A stretch of 64,000 bases of DNA from Ferruginibacter sp. HRS2-29 (lineage in GTDB: Bacteria; Bacteroidota; Bacteroidia; Chitinophagales; Chitinophagaceae): positions 1 through 64,000 of the forward strand of contig NZ_RJUB01000039.1 of NCBI RefSeq assembly GCF_024343615.1. The letters are read 5' to 3'. Each line of letters starts with the position of its first letter. Positions within the stretch are counted from its first letter, which is position 1. Positions 34,360-43,920 of this stretch are shown here, piece after piece. The notes beneath the pieces were generated by a model. That model did no database searches, was not told where the DNA came from, and worked only from the letters and a program-made list of their open reading frames with translations. A program made the translations under genes and the position numbers.

Positions 34360-36369
34360 ATGAAATTCTCCTCAAGCCTGCTTTTAGTTTTTTTTGTTGC
34401 ACATGCCGTGGCACAAAATACCAGGAAAGCCGACTCCCTGTTGAATATCGTCAACACAACGAATATCGATACCGTTAAAATAAAGGCGCTGAATGAACTT
34501 GCTAAATTCCATATGAACAGCGAGCCATCGCTTTCTGTAAAATATATCCGGCAGGGCCTGGCGATAACTACTGAAAAGGGGCCTTCCAAAATGATCGGAA
34601 ATCAATACCTGTTGTTAGGGAATGCGTACTCCCAGCAAGGAAAATCTGATACAGCCAAACTTTACCTCAGGCAGGCTTTTGATGAGGGCAAAAAATTTAA
34701 AAATGTTGGCCAGCAGATCAGGGCTTTGAGTCAGATCGGTTTCATCAATACCCGCAACGCGGAATATGAAGAAGCTGCGAAGAATTTATTTGAGGCACTG
34801 AAGATGAGTGAAGCTTCCGGAGATTCTACTGCCATGAGCAACACCTATAATTCGATCTGTGCATTATATTATGATCAATCCAATTTTGAAAAGGCTTTGA
34901 TCTATGGCGAAAAAGCCTTACAGATAATACTAAAAAAAGGCAGCCAAGCCAGTAAAGGCGGGAGTTACCTGAATGTAGGGCTTATTTATGCAGACATGGG
35001 CAATGACCGGAAAGCGGAAGAATATTACAGGAATGCCATTAGTATTCTCGAAAAATCCAACAACAAACTGCATTTGGCTACCGTATATGGCAATCTTAGC
35101 TTGTTGAGATCGAATAGTGTGAATAAACAGATCGGTTATTTATTAACCGCAAAAAAAATATGGGATGAAAATTCCCCCGACCACCCCAATGCTATCGGCA
35201 ATATCGGCAATCTTGGCAATGCGTATTTTTCTGCTACCATAGATTCTAATTTTCAACGCCTGCAACCGGCAGAAGGAATTGTAAAAGACAAAGCATTCCT
35301 GCTGAGCAAAGCAGAACTATACCTGAAAGAAGCGTATGATAAGTGTAAGGAAATGAACCTCGAAAAAGACCTGCATCTTTTTACCGGGTTGCTGGCAAAA
35401 GTGGAAGCTGCAAAAGGGAATTATCCACTTGCCTACAAATACCAGGATGAATTCATACAACTCAATGATTCGATCTATTCGCAGGAAAATAAAAATAAGA
35501 TCGCGGCTGTTGAAGGCGCACGCGAAGTGGCGATCAGGGATAAACAGATCGAGCTGAATAATATCTCGATCGCTGCGCAAAAAAAAGTCAGGATCTATCT
35601 CATTGCCGGGCTGTTGCTACTCGCCGTCATCGGGGCACTCCTCTACCGGCAAAGCCGCATCAGGCGCAGGACGAATACTACCTTGCTCAAATTGAACAAT
35701 GAACTCGATGAAGCCAACAAGGTAAAAGCGAGGTTCTTCGGGATCATCAGCCATGATCTGCGCAGCCCTGTCGCAAGCCTGGTGAATTTTTTAAACGTTC
35801 AGCAAAAAGAGCCCGGCGTGTTTAGCAAAGAACAGGAAGAAAAACACCGGGCATCCCTCACCGGCTCCGCCGAATCGCTGCTGGAAACCATGGAAGCGAT
35901 GCTGCAATGGAGCAAGAGCCAGATGGACAATTTTAAACCACGGAAGCAGGAAACAAACGTGAGTGAATTGTTTGATCATATCCGCGTTAATTTTCCGGAT
36001 GAAAAAAACTACACGCTCACTTTCCAGGATCCTGAACATTTGAACCTCATCAGCGATATAGATTATCTCAAAACGATCGTTCATAACCTTACCGCCAATG
36101 CCATCAAGGCTTTGCAGGGTGATAAGCAAGGCCTCATAGAATGGAAAGCATTCCGCGAGGACGGAAAAATAATTTTATCCATCACCGATAACGGGCCGGG
36201 CGTAAATGAAAAACAGCTGGAAGCTTTGTACAATAAAGGGGCGCAGGTGAACAGCAAAAATGGACTTGGGCTGCATCTCATCCGCGACCTGACGGCGGCG
36301 ATTGGTTGTGTAATTGAGTTTTCTTCTGCACCAGGGGTTGGGACAACGTTCAAATTGCAATTAAAATAA
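34360..36369 (+). CDS. TPR-containing sensor histidine kinase
   Basis: Signal sequence, then about seven tetratricopeptide repeats (residues 60-400; for example YLLLGNAYSQQGKSDTAKLY), one transmembrane helix (IYLIAGLLLLAVIGALLY, about 410-430) and a cytoplasmic kinase. The phosphoacceptor is His465 in IISHDLRSPVASL. The catalytic domain has the N-box NLTANAIKAL and nucleotide boxes DNGPGV and GLGLHLI. A response regulator gene is not adjacent, as is common in Bacteroidota. The periplasmic TPRs probably sense a protein or peptide. It is a single gene. Confidence 0.92.
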   Translation: MKFSSSLLLVFFVAHAVAQNTRKADSLLNIVNTTNIDTVKIKALNELAKFHMNSEPSLSVKYIRQGLAITTEKGPSKMIGNQYLLLGNAYSQQGKSDTAKLYLRQAFDEGKKFKNVGQQIRALSQIGFINTRNAEYEEAAKNLFEALKMSEASGDSTAMSNTYNSICALYYDQSNFEKALIYGEKALQIILKKGSQASKGGSYLNVGLIYADMGNDRKAEEYYRNAISILEKSNNKLHLATVYGNLSLLRSNSVNKQIGYLLTAKKIWDENSPDHPNAIGNIGNLGNAYFSATIDSNFQRLQPAEGIVKDKAFLLSKAELYLKEAYDKCKEMNLEKDLHLFTGLLAKVEAAKGNYPLAYKYQDEFIQLNDSIYSQENKNKIAAVEGAREVAIRDKQIELNNISIAAQKKVRIYLIAGLLLLAVIGALLYRQSRIRRRTNTTLLKLNNELDEANKVKARFFGIISHDLRSPVASLVNFLNVQQKEPGVFSKEQEEKHRASLTGSAESLLETMEAMLQWSKSQMDNFKPRKQETNVSELFDHIRVNFPDEKNYTLTFQDPEHLNLISDIDYLKTIVHNLTANAIKALQGDKQGLIEWKAFREDGKIILSITDNGPGVNEKQLEALYNKGAQVNSKNGLGLHLIRDLTAAIGCVIEFSSAPGVGTTFKLQLK

Positions 36370-36463
36370 TCCTCAAAACGATCTTATTACTTTTGGGATG
36401 AAAGATTACTCAGTTAACCTGGTTCTGCGTAAAATCATCAAAACCTATAAATACAACTCCAAC

Positions 36464-36493
36464 AAAAAACCTCCACAGTTTCCTGCGGAGGTT
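36464..36493 (-). terminator. Terminator after pnp
   Basis: Minus-strand stem AACCTCC/GGAGGTT (36487-36493 with 36468-36474), extended by two inner pairs, is followed by TTTTTTG. It lies 26 bases past the pnp stop. Confidence 0.8.
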
Positions 36494-36518
36494 GTAATTT
36501 ATATCATCTCAAAATGAA

Positions 36519-38681
36519 TTAGTCCTGCTGTGGCCTTGGCTCACGCGGAGGCCTTTCACCCTGTCCTTCTGGTTTCGGCATCAGTGCTTTACGGCTCAGT
36601 TTGAATTTACCGGTACGTTGATCAACTTCCAGCAATTTCACTTTTACCTTATCGCCTTCCTTGAATACGCCATCCATTGTTTCGAGGCGTTTCCAGCTTA
36701 TTTCACTGATGTGCAACAAACCTTCTTTCTTCGGCAGGAATTCTACAAAAGCACCAAATTCCTTAATGCTTTTCACAGTTCCTTCGTACGTTTCGCCTAC
36801 AACCGGTGTAGCTACCAGGCCATTGATCCAGGCTACTGCCCTGTCAAGACTGGTCTTCTCTTTACTGAAGATGCTCACTTCACCCTGGTTGTTCACTTCT
36901 TCGATATTTACAGTAGCGCCTGTTTCACGCTGAATTTCCTGTATCACTTTACCACCTGGCCCGATCACTGCACCGATGTATTCTTTATCGATGATCAGTT
37001 TCACCATACGTGGTGCATGTGGTTTCACTTCTTCCCTTGCTGCTGTGGTACAGTTGTACATGGCATCCAGGATGTGCATACGGCCTTCTTTAGCCTGTGC
37101 AAGCGCCTGGCGCATTACGTCCATGCTCAAACCATCCACTTTGATATCCATCTGCACACCGCAGATACCATCACGTGTACCGGTCACTTTGAAATCCATA
37201 TCACCCAGGTGATCTTCATCACCAAGGATATCGGTCAGCACGGCAAACTGGTCACCTTTGGTGATCAATCCCATGGCCACACCACTTACGTGTTTCTTTA
37301 AAGGAACACCCGCATCCATCAGCGCAAGAGATCCTGCACAAACAGTTGCCATAGAAGACGAACCGTTTGATTCCAGGATATCACTTACCACACGAACGGT
37401 GTAAGGATAATCTGAACCAGGCATCATTTTCTTCAAAGAGCGCATAGCAAGATTGCCATGCCCAACTTCACGACGGCCGACACCACGCATCATTTTCACT
37501 TCGCCGGTGCTGAATGGAGGGAAATTATAATGCAGGATGAATTTGCTGTATTCGGAAGAATGTGCACTTTCTATCAATAATTCATCTAAAGGTGTACCCA
37601 AGGTAACTGTCGTAAGTGACTGAGTTTCACCACGGGTAAACAATGCAGAGCCGTGTGGCGTTGGAAGGATATCCGTTTCCATTTCCAGCTGGCGTACATC
37701 GCTGGTACCACGGCCATCAAGGCGTTTACGATCGTTGAGGATCATATCACGCACTACATAATATTGCAATTCGCCGGTGTAATGCCCTATCAAAGCCTTG
37801 TCTTCATCAGGCAATTCAGTCCCAAGGAACTCTACCACTTCCTGGTGCAATGCTTTGAACGCGTCACTCCTTTCGTGCTTACCGGTTGCGGCAGCAGAAA
37901 TGGCGTACATTTTATCTTTCGCGAAAGCTTTGATCTTTTCGTTGAGTTCTTCGTTGCGGTAAGGTTTTGCGTAGTCCCTTTTTGAGGTGATACCAACCAG
38001 CGCACGCAGATCTTCCTGTGCTTTCACCTGAACGCGAACTGCATCGTGCGCCAGTTCGATCGCCTTGATCAGGTCTTCTTCCTGGCACTCGTTACTTTCA
38101 CCTTCCACCATCATGATATTCTTGCTGGTAGCGGCAATGATAAATTCGAGGTCGCTTTCTTCCAGTTGTGCACGGGTAGGATTTACGATGAATTCACCGT
38201 TTACACGGCCGATACGCACTTCAGAGATGATCTCCTGGATAGGAATGTCGGACACAGCCAATGCAGCTGATGCAGCCAGACAGGCCAATGCATCAGGCAT
38301 AACCTGGTCGTCGGAAGAGATCAGGGAAACCAATACCTGTACATCGCACAGGTAATCTTCGGGGAATAGAGGACGTAAAGCCCTGTCTATCAAACGTGAA
38401 GTAAGTATTTCGTAATCGTTCAGGCGGGCTTCCCTTTTGAAGAAAGACCCTGGTACGCGACCAGCTGAAGCGAATTTTTCCTGGTAATCAACCGAAAGCG
38501 GGAAGAAACTTTGTCCGGCTTTAGGTTCTTTGTTTGCTACTACTGTAGCCAGTAAGATACAGTTGCCCTGGCGAACTGTAACGGCGCCATCAGCCTGGCG
38601 GGCCAGTTTGCCGGTTTCGATGGTTACCTCGCGGCCGCCACCTATATCGAACTTAACTGATTTTGGATGTAATAATGACAT
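36519..38681 (-). CDS. pnp: Polyribonucleotide nucleotidyltransferase
   Basis: 3'-5' phosphorolytic exoribonuclease of the RNA degradosome. Two RNase PH domains flank a helical domain (motifs PGSFFKREARLNDYEILTSR, RGETQSLTTVTLG, FPPFSTGEVKMMRGVGRREVG). A KH domain (IGPGGKVIQEIQRETGA) and an S1 domain (YEGTVKSIKEFGAFVEFLP) follow. The length of 720 residues is normal. The C-terminus is Pro/Arg/Glu-rich. It lies downstream of rpsO on the same strand, the classical rpsO-pnp order. Confidence 0.98.
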   Translation of the reverse strand: MSLLHPKSVKFDIGGGREVTIETGKLARQADGAVTVRQGNCILLATVVANKEPKAGQSFFPLSVDYQEKFASAGRVPGSFFKREARLNDYEILTSRLIDRALRPLFPEDYLCDVQVLVSLISSDDQVMPDALACLAASAALAVSDIPIQEIISEVRIGRVNGEFIVNPTRAQLEESDLEFIIAATSKNIMMVEGESNECQEEDLIKAIELAHDAVRVQVKAQEDLRALVGITSKRDYAKPYRNEELNEKIKAFAKDKMYAISAAATGKHERSDAFKALHQEVVEFLGTELPDEDKALIGHYTGELQYYVVRDMILNDRKRLDGRGTSDVRQLEMETDILPTPHGSALFTRGETQSLTTVTLGTPLDELLIESAHSSEYSKFILHYNFPPFSTGEVKMMRGVGRREVGHGNLAMRSLKKMMPGSDYPYTVRVVSDILESNGSSSMATVCAGSLALMDAGVPLKKHVSGVAMGLITKGDQFAVLTDILGDEDHLGDMDFKVTGTRDGICGVQMDIKVDGLSMDVMRQALAQAKEGRMHILDAMYNCTTAAREEVKPHAPRMVKLIIDKEYIGAVIGPGGKVIQEIQRETGATVNIEEVNNQGEVSIFSKEKTSLDRAVAWINGLVATPVVGETYEGTVKSIKEFGAFVEFLPKKEGLLHISEISWKRLETMDGVFKEGDKVKVKLLEVDQRTGKFKLSRKALMPKPEGQGERPPREPRPQQD

Positions 38682-38741
38682 GTAATCTGATAATTTGTAG
38701 GCGGGAGAACCCCACCTGGTTTAAGGAAGGTAGGTATAAAG

Positions 38742-38776
38742 AAATATTCCCAACGTAAGAACTGTTGGGAATATTT
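38742..38776 (-). terminator. Hairpin between rpsO and pnp
   Basis: Perfect 13-bp stem (38742-38754 with 38764-38776) and 9-base loop. On the minus strand it follows rpsO, where a processing hairpin or attenuator is known in E. coli; here only partial termination is likely because no long T-run follows. Confidence 0.65.
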
Positions 38777-38797
38777 ATACTTTCATACTCTATAATA

Positions 38798-39070
38798 TTA
38801 TTTACGCAGACCTAATTTTTCAATCAGTGCCCTGTAACCGCTAAGATTATGTTTGCTGAGATAGCTCAATAAACGTTTACGCTGACCTACCATCATCATC
38901 AAACCACGCTGAGAAGAAAAATCCTTCTTGTTGGTTTTCAAATGGTTAGATATGTGGTTGATACGTTCTGTCAATAACGCTACCTGCCCTTCGATAGAAC
39001 CTGTGTTAGTGGCTTTCCCACCATGTGTTGCAAAAATATTTGCTTTTTTCTCTAATGTTAAATACGGCAT
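38798..39070 (-). CDS. rpsO: 30S ribosomal protein S15
   Basis: Binds the central domain of 16S rRNA. Conserved signatures are DTGSxEVQ-like (NTGSIEGQVALLTERI), then HLKTNKKDFSSQRGLMMMVG and RKRLLSYLSKHN. The length of 90 residues is normal. It is first in a probable rpsO-pnp unit. Confidence 0.98.
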   Translation of the reverse strand: MPYLTLEKKANIFATHGGKATNTGSIEGQVALLTERINHISNHLKTNKKDFSSQRGLMMMVGQRKRLLSYLSKHNLSGYRALIEKLGLRK

Positions 39071-39207
39071 TTCTTTGTTTTTTTTAAACCGGTTGTTTAA
39101 TTTCTTTTTATAATTGGGTGCAAAAGTACTATAAATAATCTAAACGAACGAAGATTATGCACATTAAATTCACGCTTTTTTTATATACAGTACGTTGATA
39201 AGTTTCT

Positions 39208-39325
39208 TAATGGATAATTTTACAATGGAAAATGGATAATGATTTGCTGTTGTAAGACATTCCCAATCACTGGAATATTTCAAATCGGGCACATTGTTCA
39301 TTATCCATTGTAAAATTATCCATTA
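39208..39325. repeat. Inverted repeat with AATGGATAATTTTACAATGG arms
   Basis: Arm 39208-39229 is a perfect 22-base complement of 39304-39325. The right arm ends 1 base before the EcsC start codon. The words AATGGATAATGG recur at the other end of that gene (40.03 kb) and at 47.3 kb. Confidence 0.9.
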
Positions 39326-39326
39326 T

Positions 39327-40049
39327 ATGACCTCATACGAAATTGCTGCCCGCAAGGAACTCCACAAATGGCAGCGGGAAATGCAGCGCAGCCCTTCCCT
39401 GCCCAACCGGCTGGCCAAGAAGCTGCAGGATAGGATCAACAAAGTGATCCCCGAAAAAGTGCATACCGCCATCACCACAGCTATCAAGCAGATGATCCGG
39501 GGCGTATTGTTTACCGCGGGCATTACCACTTCCAAACCCGCCGAAACATCTTCGCTGGAAGTAACAGAAGCAGTGATACAGGAAAAAATTGAGCTCTATA
39601 AAAAGACCGCCGCAGCCGAAGGTGGCATCACAGGCGCCGGTGGATTGCTGCTGGCGTTCGCCGACTTTCCGCTGCTGATCGGTATCAAGATCAAAATGCT
39701 GTTTGATATTGCCGCCAGGTATGGTTTTGATACTTCAGATTACAAGGAACGCCTCTATATCCTTCATATTTTCCAACTGGCATTCTGCAGCCATGAGCAG
39801 CGCAATAAGGTATATAACCAGATGAGGGATTGGGATCAGAAAGCCGCTTCGCTGCCGGATGATGTCCACCAGTTCGACTGGCGCAGCTTTCAGCAGGAAT
39901 ACCGCGATTACATCGATCTTGCCAAGCTGGCGCAACTGATCCCTGTGATCGGTGCCGCAGTGGGATTCGTGGTCAATTATCGTCTGCTCAAAAAACTCGG
40001 CGTTACCGCCATGAACGCTTATAGAATGAGGATATTGGATAATGGATAA
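39327..40049 (+). CDS. EcsC family protein
   Basis: Family named after B. subtilis EcsC. The hallmark glycine-rich segment is present (AAAEGGITGAGGLLLAFADFPLLIGIKIKML), followed by ERLYILHIFQLAF and a C-terminal hydrophobic stretch (IPVIGAAVGFVVNYRLLKKLG). It is membrane-associated; its role is unknown, and in B. subtilis the ecs locus affects secretion. The start at 39327 follows the repeat arm; the frame upstream to 39294 is repeat DNA. The last codons (ILDNG, stop) overlap a second AATGGATAATGG array. Confidence 0.85.
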   Translation: MTSYEIAARKELHKWQREMQRSPSLPNRLAKKLQDRINKVIPEKVHTAITTAIKQMIRGVLFTAGITTSKPAETSSLEVTEAVIQEKIELYKKTAAAEGGITGAGGLLLAFADFPLLIGIKIKMLFDIAARYGFDTSDYKERLYILHIFQLAFCSHEQRNKVYNQMRDWDQKAASLPDDVHQFDWRSFQQEYRDYIDLAKLAQLIPVIGAAVGFVVNYRLLKKLGVTAMNAYRMRILDNG

Positions 40050-40175
40050 TGGATAATGGACAATAAACTTTCCGGCAGAAATTATTTCTGTTCAGGGAGG
40101 ATCCATCTGATCGAAAACATTGTCAATTATCCACTATAACATTATCCATTACTATAGCATTATCCATTATTTAAC
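40029..40175. repeat. Inverted repeat with GGATAATGGATAATGG arms
   Basis: The left array (about 40032-40065) is complementary to right-hand words ATTATCCATT (about 40117-40172). The left array includes the last codons and stop of the EcsC gene. Confidence 0.8.
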
Positions 40176-40208
40176 ACTTCTCCCTTCAAAATTGGCGCCC
40201 TTTAACCA

Positions 40209-40379
40209 ATGAAACCGATATTCGCCATCATAGGATGCCTGAGGATCGCGAAGCGCCATGCAGAGCAGATCATCAAAGTGGGAAAACTTGCCGCCGTGTG
40301 CGACACCGATATGGAAAGGGCCATGGAGTTTTCAAAAGCATATGGGGCCAACATGAGGAATAAGAAATACCAAACATAA
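40209..40379 (+). pseudogene. Truncated Gfo/Idh/MocA oxidoreductase (N-terminal fragment)
   Basis: A 56-residue frame begins MKPIFAIIGCLRIAKRHAEQ and continues GKLAAVCDTDMERAMEFSKA then YGAN. This is the Rossmann N-terminus of a Gfo/Idh/MocA-family sugar dehydrogenase (GCGRIA-type dinucleotide loop, here GCLRIA). It ends abruptly in MRNKKYQT, encoded by the left arm of an AATAAGAAAT-word inverted repeat. The remaining 300 or so residues are missing. The following genes are glycosyltransferases, so the intact gene probably belonged to a polysaccharide locus. Confidence 0.8.
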
Positions 40380-40518
40380 AATAAGGAAGTGGTGGGGCGC
40401 ATTTTGGGACCAACATTCAAAAAACGGAGTTTGTAAAAATATTTTTGACGTTCAACACTTCCTTATTCCTTATTTTACATTTCTTATTTCTCATTTTACA
40501 TTTCTTATTCCTTATTTG
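40355..40518. repeat. Inverted repeat with AATAAGGAAGTG arms
   Basis: The left arm (about 40355-40394, AATAAGAAATACC and ATAAAATAAGGAAGTG) is complementary to CACTTCCTTATTCCTTATTT and TACATTTCTTATTTCTC on the right (40457-40493), with further copies up to the glycosyltransferase start at 40520. The left arm forms the end of the truncated oxidoreductase frame. Confidence 0.85.
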
Positions 40519-40519
40519 A

Positions 40520-41596
40520 ATGATCTTCTTCACCGTCACTACCGATCTCACTTACGATCAGCGCATGACCCGCATCTGCACTTCGCTGGCAGAAGCAGGT
40601 TATGATGTAACATTGGTTGGCCGCAAACGCCCGTCCTCTGTGGAGTTGGAGAAACGTCCCTACAGGCAAAAAAGGATCCGTTGTTTATTTGACAAAGGCA
40701 AATTATTTTACGCAGAATATAATACCCGGCTGTTTTTTTATCTTTTGTTCAAAAAAATGAAAGGCATCTGTGCCATTGATCTGGATACGATACTCCCCTG
40801 TTATTATATTTCCAGGTTAAAAAAAATTCCACGGATCTATGATGCCCATGAATTGTTTTGCGAGATGAAAGAGATCGTAACAAGGCCCGCGATCTATAAA
40901 TTCTGGAAAAAGACCGAACAAAAAACTGTTCCGCATTTTACGCATGGATATACCGTCAACCAGCCGATTGCCGATGAATTCCGCAGAATGTATGGCAGCA
41001 AGTATGAAGTGGTACGCAGTATCGCCCGGTATAACGGAAACCAATACCCGAAGGAAAAATATATCCTTTACCAGGGAGCCGTAAATGAAGGAAGAAGTTT
41101 TGAAACACTCATCCCTGCTATGCGGATGGTGAGCGGGACATTGATCGTTTGTGGCGATGGCAATTTTATGGAACAGGCAAAACTATTGGCCAAAGAACAC
41201 CAGGTAGAAGACAAAGTGATCTTTAAAGGAATGATAGCTCCTGCAGAACTGAAAGATTTTACCAATAAAGCATACATAGGCATCACGATATTTGAGAACA
41301 AAGGGTTGAGTAATTACTTTTCATTGGCCAATCGTTTTTTCGATTATATACAGGCTGGCACCCCACAGCTTTGTGTAGATTATCCGGTATACCGGGAGAT
41401 CAATGATCAATACAAGGTTGCGGTACTGATCAATAATCTCAGCCCCGTAAGCATTGCCGCAAGGTTGAATGAACTGCTCAACGATGACGCTGCATGGCAG
41501 CTGCTGCACAACAATTGCCTGGAAGCGGCAAAAGTTTTAAATTGGGAAAACGAAGAAAAAAAACTCATCGCATTTTACAACAACATCTTTGGATAA
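40520..41596 (+). CDS. Glycosyltransferase family 4-like protein
   Basis: GT-B glycosyltransferase: an N-terminal acceptor domain (LAEAGYDVTLVGRKRPS, IYDAHELFCEMKEI) and a C-terminal nucleotide-sugar domain (YILYQGAVNEGRSFETLI, LIVCGDGNFMEQAKLLAKEH, FKGMIAPAELKDF, GLSNYFSLANRFFDYIQAG). It probably adds a sugar to a lipid-linked or surface polysaccharide. The downstream gene overlaps it by 8 bases. Confidence 0.85.
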   Translation: MIFFTVTTDLTYDQRMTRICTSLAEAGYDVTLVGRKRPSSVELEKRPYRQKRIRCLFDKGKLFYAEYNTRLFFYLLFKKMKGICAIDLDTILPCYYISRLKKIPRIYDAHELFCEMKEIVTRPAIYKFWKKTEQKTVPHFTHGYTVNQPIADEFRRMYGSKYEVVRSIARYNGNQYPKEKYILYQGAVNEGRSFETLIPAMRMVSGTLIVCGDGNFMEQAKLLAKEHQVEDKVIFKGMIAPAELKDFTNKAYIGITIFENKGLSNYFSLANRFFDYIQAGTPQLCVDYPVYREINDQYKVAVLINNLSPVSIAARLNELLNDDAAWQLLHNNCLEAAKVLNWENEEKKLIAFYNNIFG

Positions 41597-42710
41597 ACAT
41601 TTACATATCGTTTCGTTTGATGTACCCTATCCTGCCGATTATGGCGGCGTGATCGATGTATTTTACAAGATCGTCTGGCTGCACAAGCAAGGGGTAAAAA
41701 TACATTTACATTGTTTTACAAAAGGAAGAGAGCCACAACCTGAACTGGAAAAGTATTGCGTAAGCGTGCATTATTATCCACGAAAAACTGGCCTCCGGGG
41801 CTTTTCACTCACACTACCTTATATTGTCAGCTCACGCAAAAGCCACAAGCTGCTGACGAATCTTGCAAAAGATAATTACCCTATTTTATTTGAAGGCGTG
41901 CATACAACGTACTGGTTGCATAAAAATAAATTTCCAAACCGGCAGGTATTCATTCGCATACATAATGTGGAACACCAGTATTACACTCAACTGGCGAAAA
42001 TTGAGCGAAATTTTTTCAAACGGTGCTATTATAAACTGGAAGCAACTGCCTTGAAAAATTATGAGCGGCAGACCGCTTCAAAAGGAATTTTATTAACGCT
42101 GAGCACAAATGATCAACAGCTATATTTAAAAGAATTTGCCGCTCAACAAGTACATGAACTGCCAGTTTTTACTCCCTGGAATGAAGTAGAATCTGTAGTA
42201 GGAGGAGTTCCTTTTTGTATGTATCATGGAAATTTATCTGTAAACGAAAATGAGAAATCGGCTCTATGGCTTGTGGAAAAAGTATTTGTCCCTCTGAACA
42301 TAAGTATGATGATATTGGGAAAATCGCCATCAGCTTATCTTGTTTCACAGTTAAAAAAATATCCACAGATCAGCCTTGAGATAAATCCGACAGATGCAAC
42401 TATTCATGAATGTTTGCAACATGTTTTAATAAATGCACTTCCTTCTTTTAATAACACAGGAGTTAAACTAAAACTCCTGAACGCTCTTTATAATAGTCGC
42501 TACTGTGTTGTAAATTCTGCAGGTGTAAAAGGTTCCGGTCTCGAAGAATTATGTACCATTGCTGATACCGAAGAAGAATTTAAAACAGCTATACAAACAT
42601 TAATACAACGTCCTTTCACCCAGGAAGATATAGAGCATAAAAAAGCTGTACTCTATGAAAAGTACAGCAATCAAAAAAATGCAGAATTATTTATAAAGTT
42701 GTTACACTAG
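41589..42710 (+). CDS. Glycosyltransferase
   Basis: Second GT-B-like enzyme. It starts at TTG 41589, overlapping the previous gene. The N-terminal half contains FDVPYPADYGGVIDVFYKIV and RIHNVEHQYYTQLA; the C-terminal half contains GVPFCMYHGNLSVNENEKSA and LPSFNNTGVKLKLLNALYN. The 3' half is visibly more AT-rich than the first gene. It probably acts in the same pathway. Its end overlaps the end of ftsE by 20 bases, tail to tail. Confidence 0.8.
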   Translation: MDKHLHIVSFDVPYPADYGGVIDVFYKIVWLHKQGVKIHLHCFTKGREPQPELEKYCVSVHYYPRKTGLRGFSLTLPYIVSSRKSHKLLTNLAKDNYPILFEGVHTTYWLHKNKFPNRQVFIRIHNVEHQYYTQLAKIERNFFKRCYYKLEATALKNYERQTASKGILLTLSTNDQQLYLKEFAAQQVHELPVFTPWNEVESVVGGVPFCMYHGNLSVNENEKSALWLVEKVFVPLNISMMILGKSPSAYLVSQLKKYPQISLEINPTDATIHECLQHVLINALPSFNNTGVKLKLLNALYNSRYCVVNSAGVKGSGLEELCTIADTEEEFKTAIQTLIQRPFTQEDIEHKKAVLYEKYSNQKNAELFIKLLH

Positions 42711-43380
42711 CATTGTCAATCACTTTGCCTCTTTCCGTCTTGATGGTCCTTGCAGGAAATTTATTGATCACCATATAATCGTGTGTAGCCATTACGATGG
42801 TAGTATTGTAATCGCGGCAGATATGGAACAGCAGCTGCATGATCTCATCGCTGGTTTCCGGATCGAGGTTACCAGTGGGTTCATCGGCCAATATCAGCTT
42901 CGGTGAATTCAATAATGCACGTGCCACATCGATACGCTGTTGCTCGCCACCACTCAATTCAAAAGGCATTTTAAAACCTTTCGTTTTCAGGTTCACCTTA
43001 TCCAATACGTCGGCAATCTTTTCATCCATCAGCTTTTCATCTTTCCAGCCGGTTGCTTTCAACACGAATTTCAGGTTCTCATTCACATTCCTGTCGGTCA
43101 GTAATTGAAAATCCTGGAACACCACCCCCAGGTTCCTTCTCAGGAACGGCACTGTTTTCCAGGTAAGTTCGCTGAGGTTATGGCCCGCTACCCAACCTTG
43201 TCCTTCCCTCAATTCAAGGTCGCCATACAAGGTTTTCAGCAGACTGCTTTTTCCTGTACCGGTTTTCCCTACCAGGTAAACGAATTCCCCCTTGCCTACC
43301 GAAATATTTACATCACCCAGGATAAGGCTCTGGCCCTGGTAAATGTTTACGTTGGTTAATTCTATGATGGACTGAGACAT
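42691..43380 (-). CDS. ftsE: Cell division ATP-binding protein FtsE
   Basis: ABC ATPase of about 229 residues, the usual length of FtsE. Walker [11 protein letters not shown]-loop [10 protein letters not shown], signature LSGGEQQR, Walker B LILADEP followed by TGNLDPETS, and the switch His in MATHDY. With FtsX it activates peptidoglycan hydrolases during division. ftsX is not adjacent, so a different ABC role (LolD-like) cannot be fully excluded. Confidence 0.88.
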   Translation of the reverse strand: MSQSIIELTNVNIYQGQSLILGDVNISVGKGEFVYLVGKTGTGKSSLLKTLYGDLELREGQGWVAGHNLSELTWKTVPFLRRNLGVVFQDFQLLTDRNVNENLKFVLKATGWKDEKLMDEKIADVLDKVNLKTKGFKMPFELSGGEQQRIDVARALLNSPKLILADEPTGNLDPETSDEIMQLLFHICRDYNTTIVMATHDYMVINKFPARTIKTERGKVIDNASVTTL

Positions 43381-43501
43381 GGTAAAAGTTATAAGTGATA
43401 ATTGATGGGTGATGAGTTTATCATTTGCCCGAACAGCAAATTTAACTGATTCACCTGCTTACACTAAAATATTTTTAAACTTTAATGTTAAAAATGTGGA
43501 T

Positions 43502-43537
43502 AACTAATTATTTAGTTTTAAAACTAATGATTTAGTT
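43502..43537. promoter_or_regulatory. Twin operator for BlaI-type repressor
   Basis: Two identical-arm dyads AACTAA-N4-TTAGTT lie at 43502-43517 and 43522-43537, with centres 20 bp apart, or about two helical turns. They sit directly upstream of the BlaI-family gene, where autoregulatory operators of this family are expected. Confidence 0.75.
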
Positions 43538-43560
43538 TTATGAGATCAAATCAGTCATAC

Positions 43561-43920
43561 ATGAAGCCATTAACAAAAGCGGAAGAACAGATCATGCAGG
43601 TGTTGTGGAAACTCGACAAAGCATTTCTGCGGGAGATCATTGAAGCATTGCCGAATCCAAAACCGCACAACAACACGGTTGCCACTATCATCAAGATATT
43701 GGTAGAAAAAGAATTCATCGCGGTAACGGTTTTCGGCCGCACACATCAATACCATCCCATCGTTTCAAAAGATGCCTACAGCAAAAGCACTATGAAGAGT
43801 TTTGTGAAAGGTTATTTTGAAGGAAGTTTCAGCAACGCGGTCTCTTTCATGGTCAAAGAAAATAATCTGAGTGTGAGTGAGCTGGAAGCGCTGTTGAAAG
43901 AACTAAAGAAAAAAAATTAA
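43561..43920 (+). CDS. BlaI/MecI/CopY family transcriptional repressor
   Basis: Winged-helix repressor (MKPLTKAEEQIMQVLWKLDK, then TVATIIKILVEKEFIAV and GRTHQYHPIV). In the Bla/Mec systems the partner BlaR1/MecR1 protease causes cleavage of such repressors. The start at 43561 matches the family N-terminus; an ATG at 43540 adds 7 residues. The partner M56 gene lies 92 bases downstream. The stop codon sits at the edge of an AATTAAGAATTAAG array that separates the two genes. Confidence 0.93.
   Translation: MKPLTKAEEQIMQVLWKLDKAFLREIIEALPNPKPHNNTVATIIKILVEKEFIAVTVFGRTHQYHPIVSKDAYSKSTMKSFVKGYFEGSFSNAVSFMVKENNLSVSELEALLKELKKKN

Noticed and set aside
36618..37301. Long open frame antisense to pnp (227 codons)
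   Set aside because: Shadow of pnp; very rich in His, Phe and Cys and no recognisable motif.
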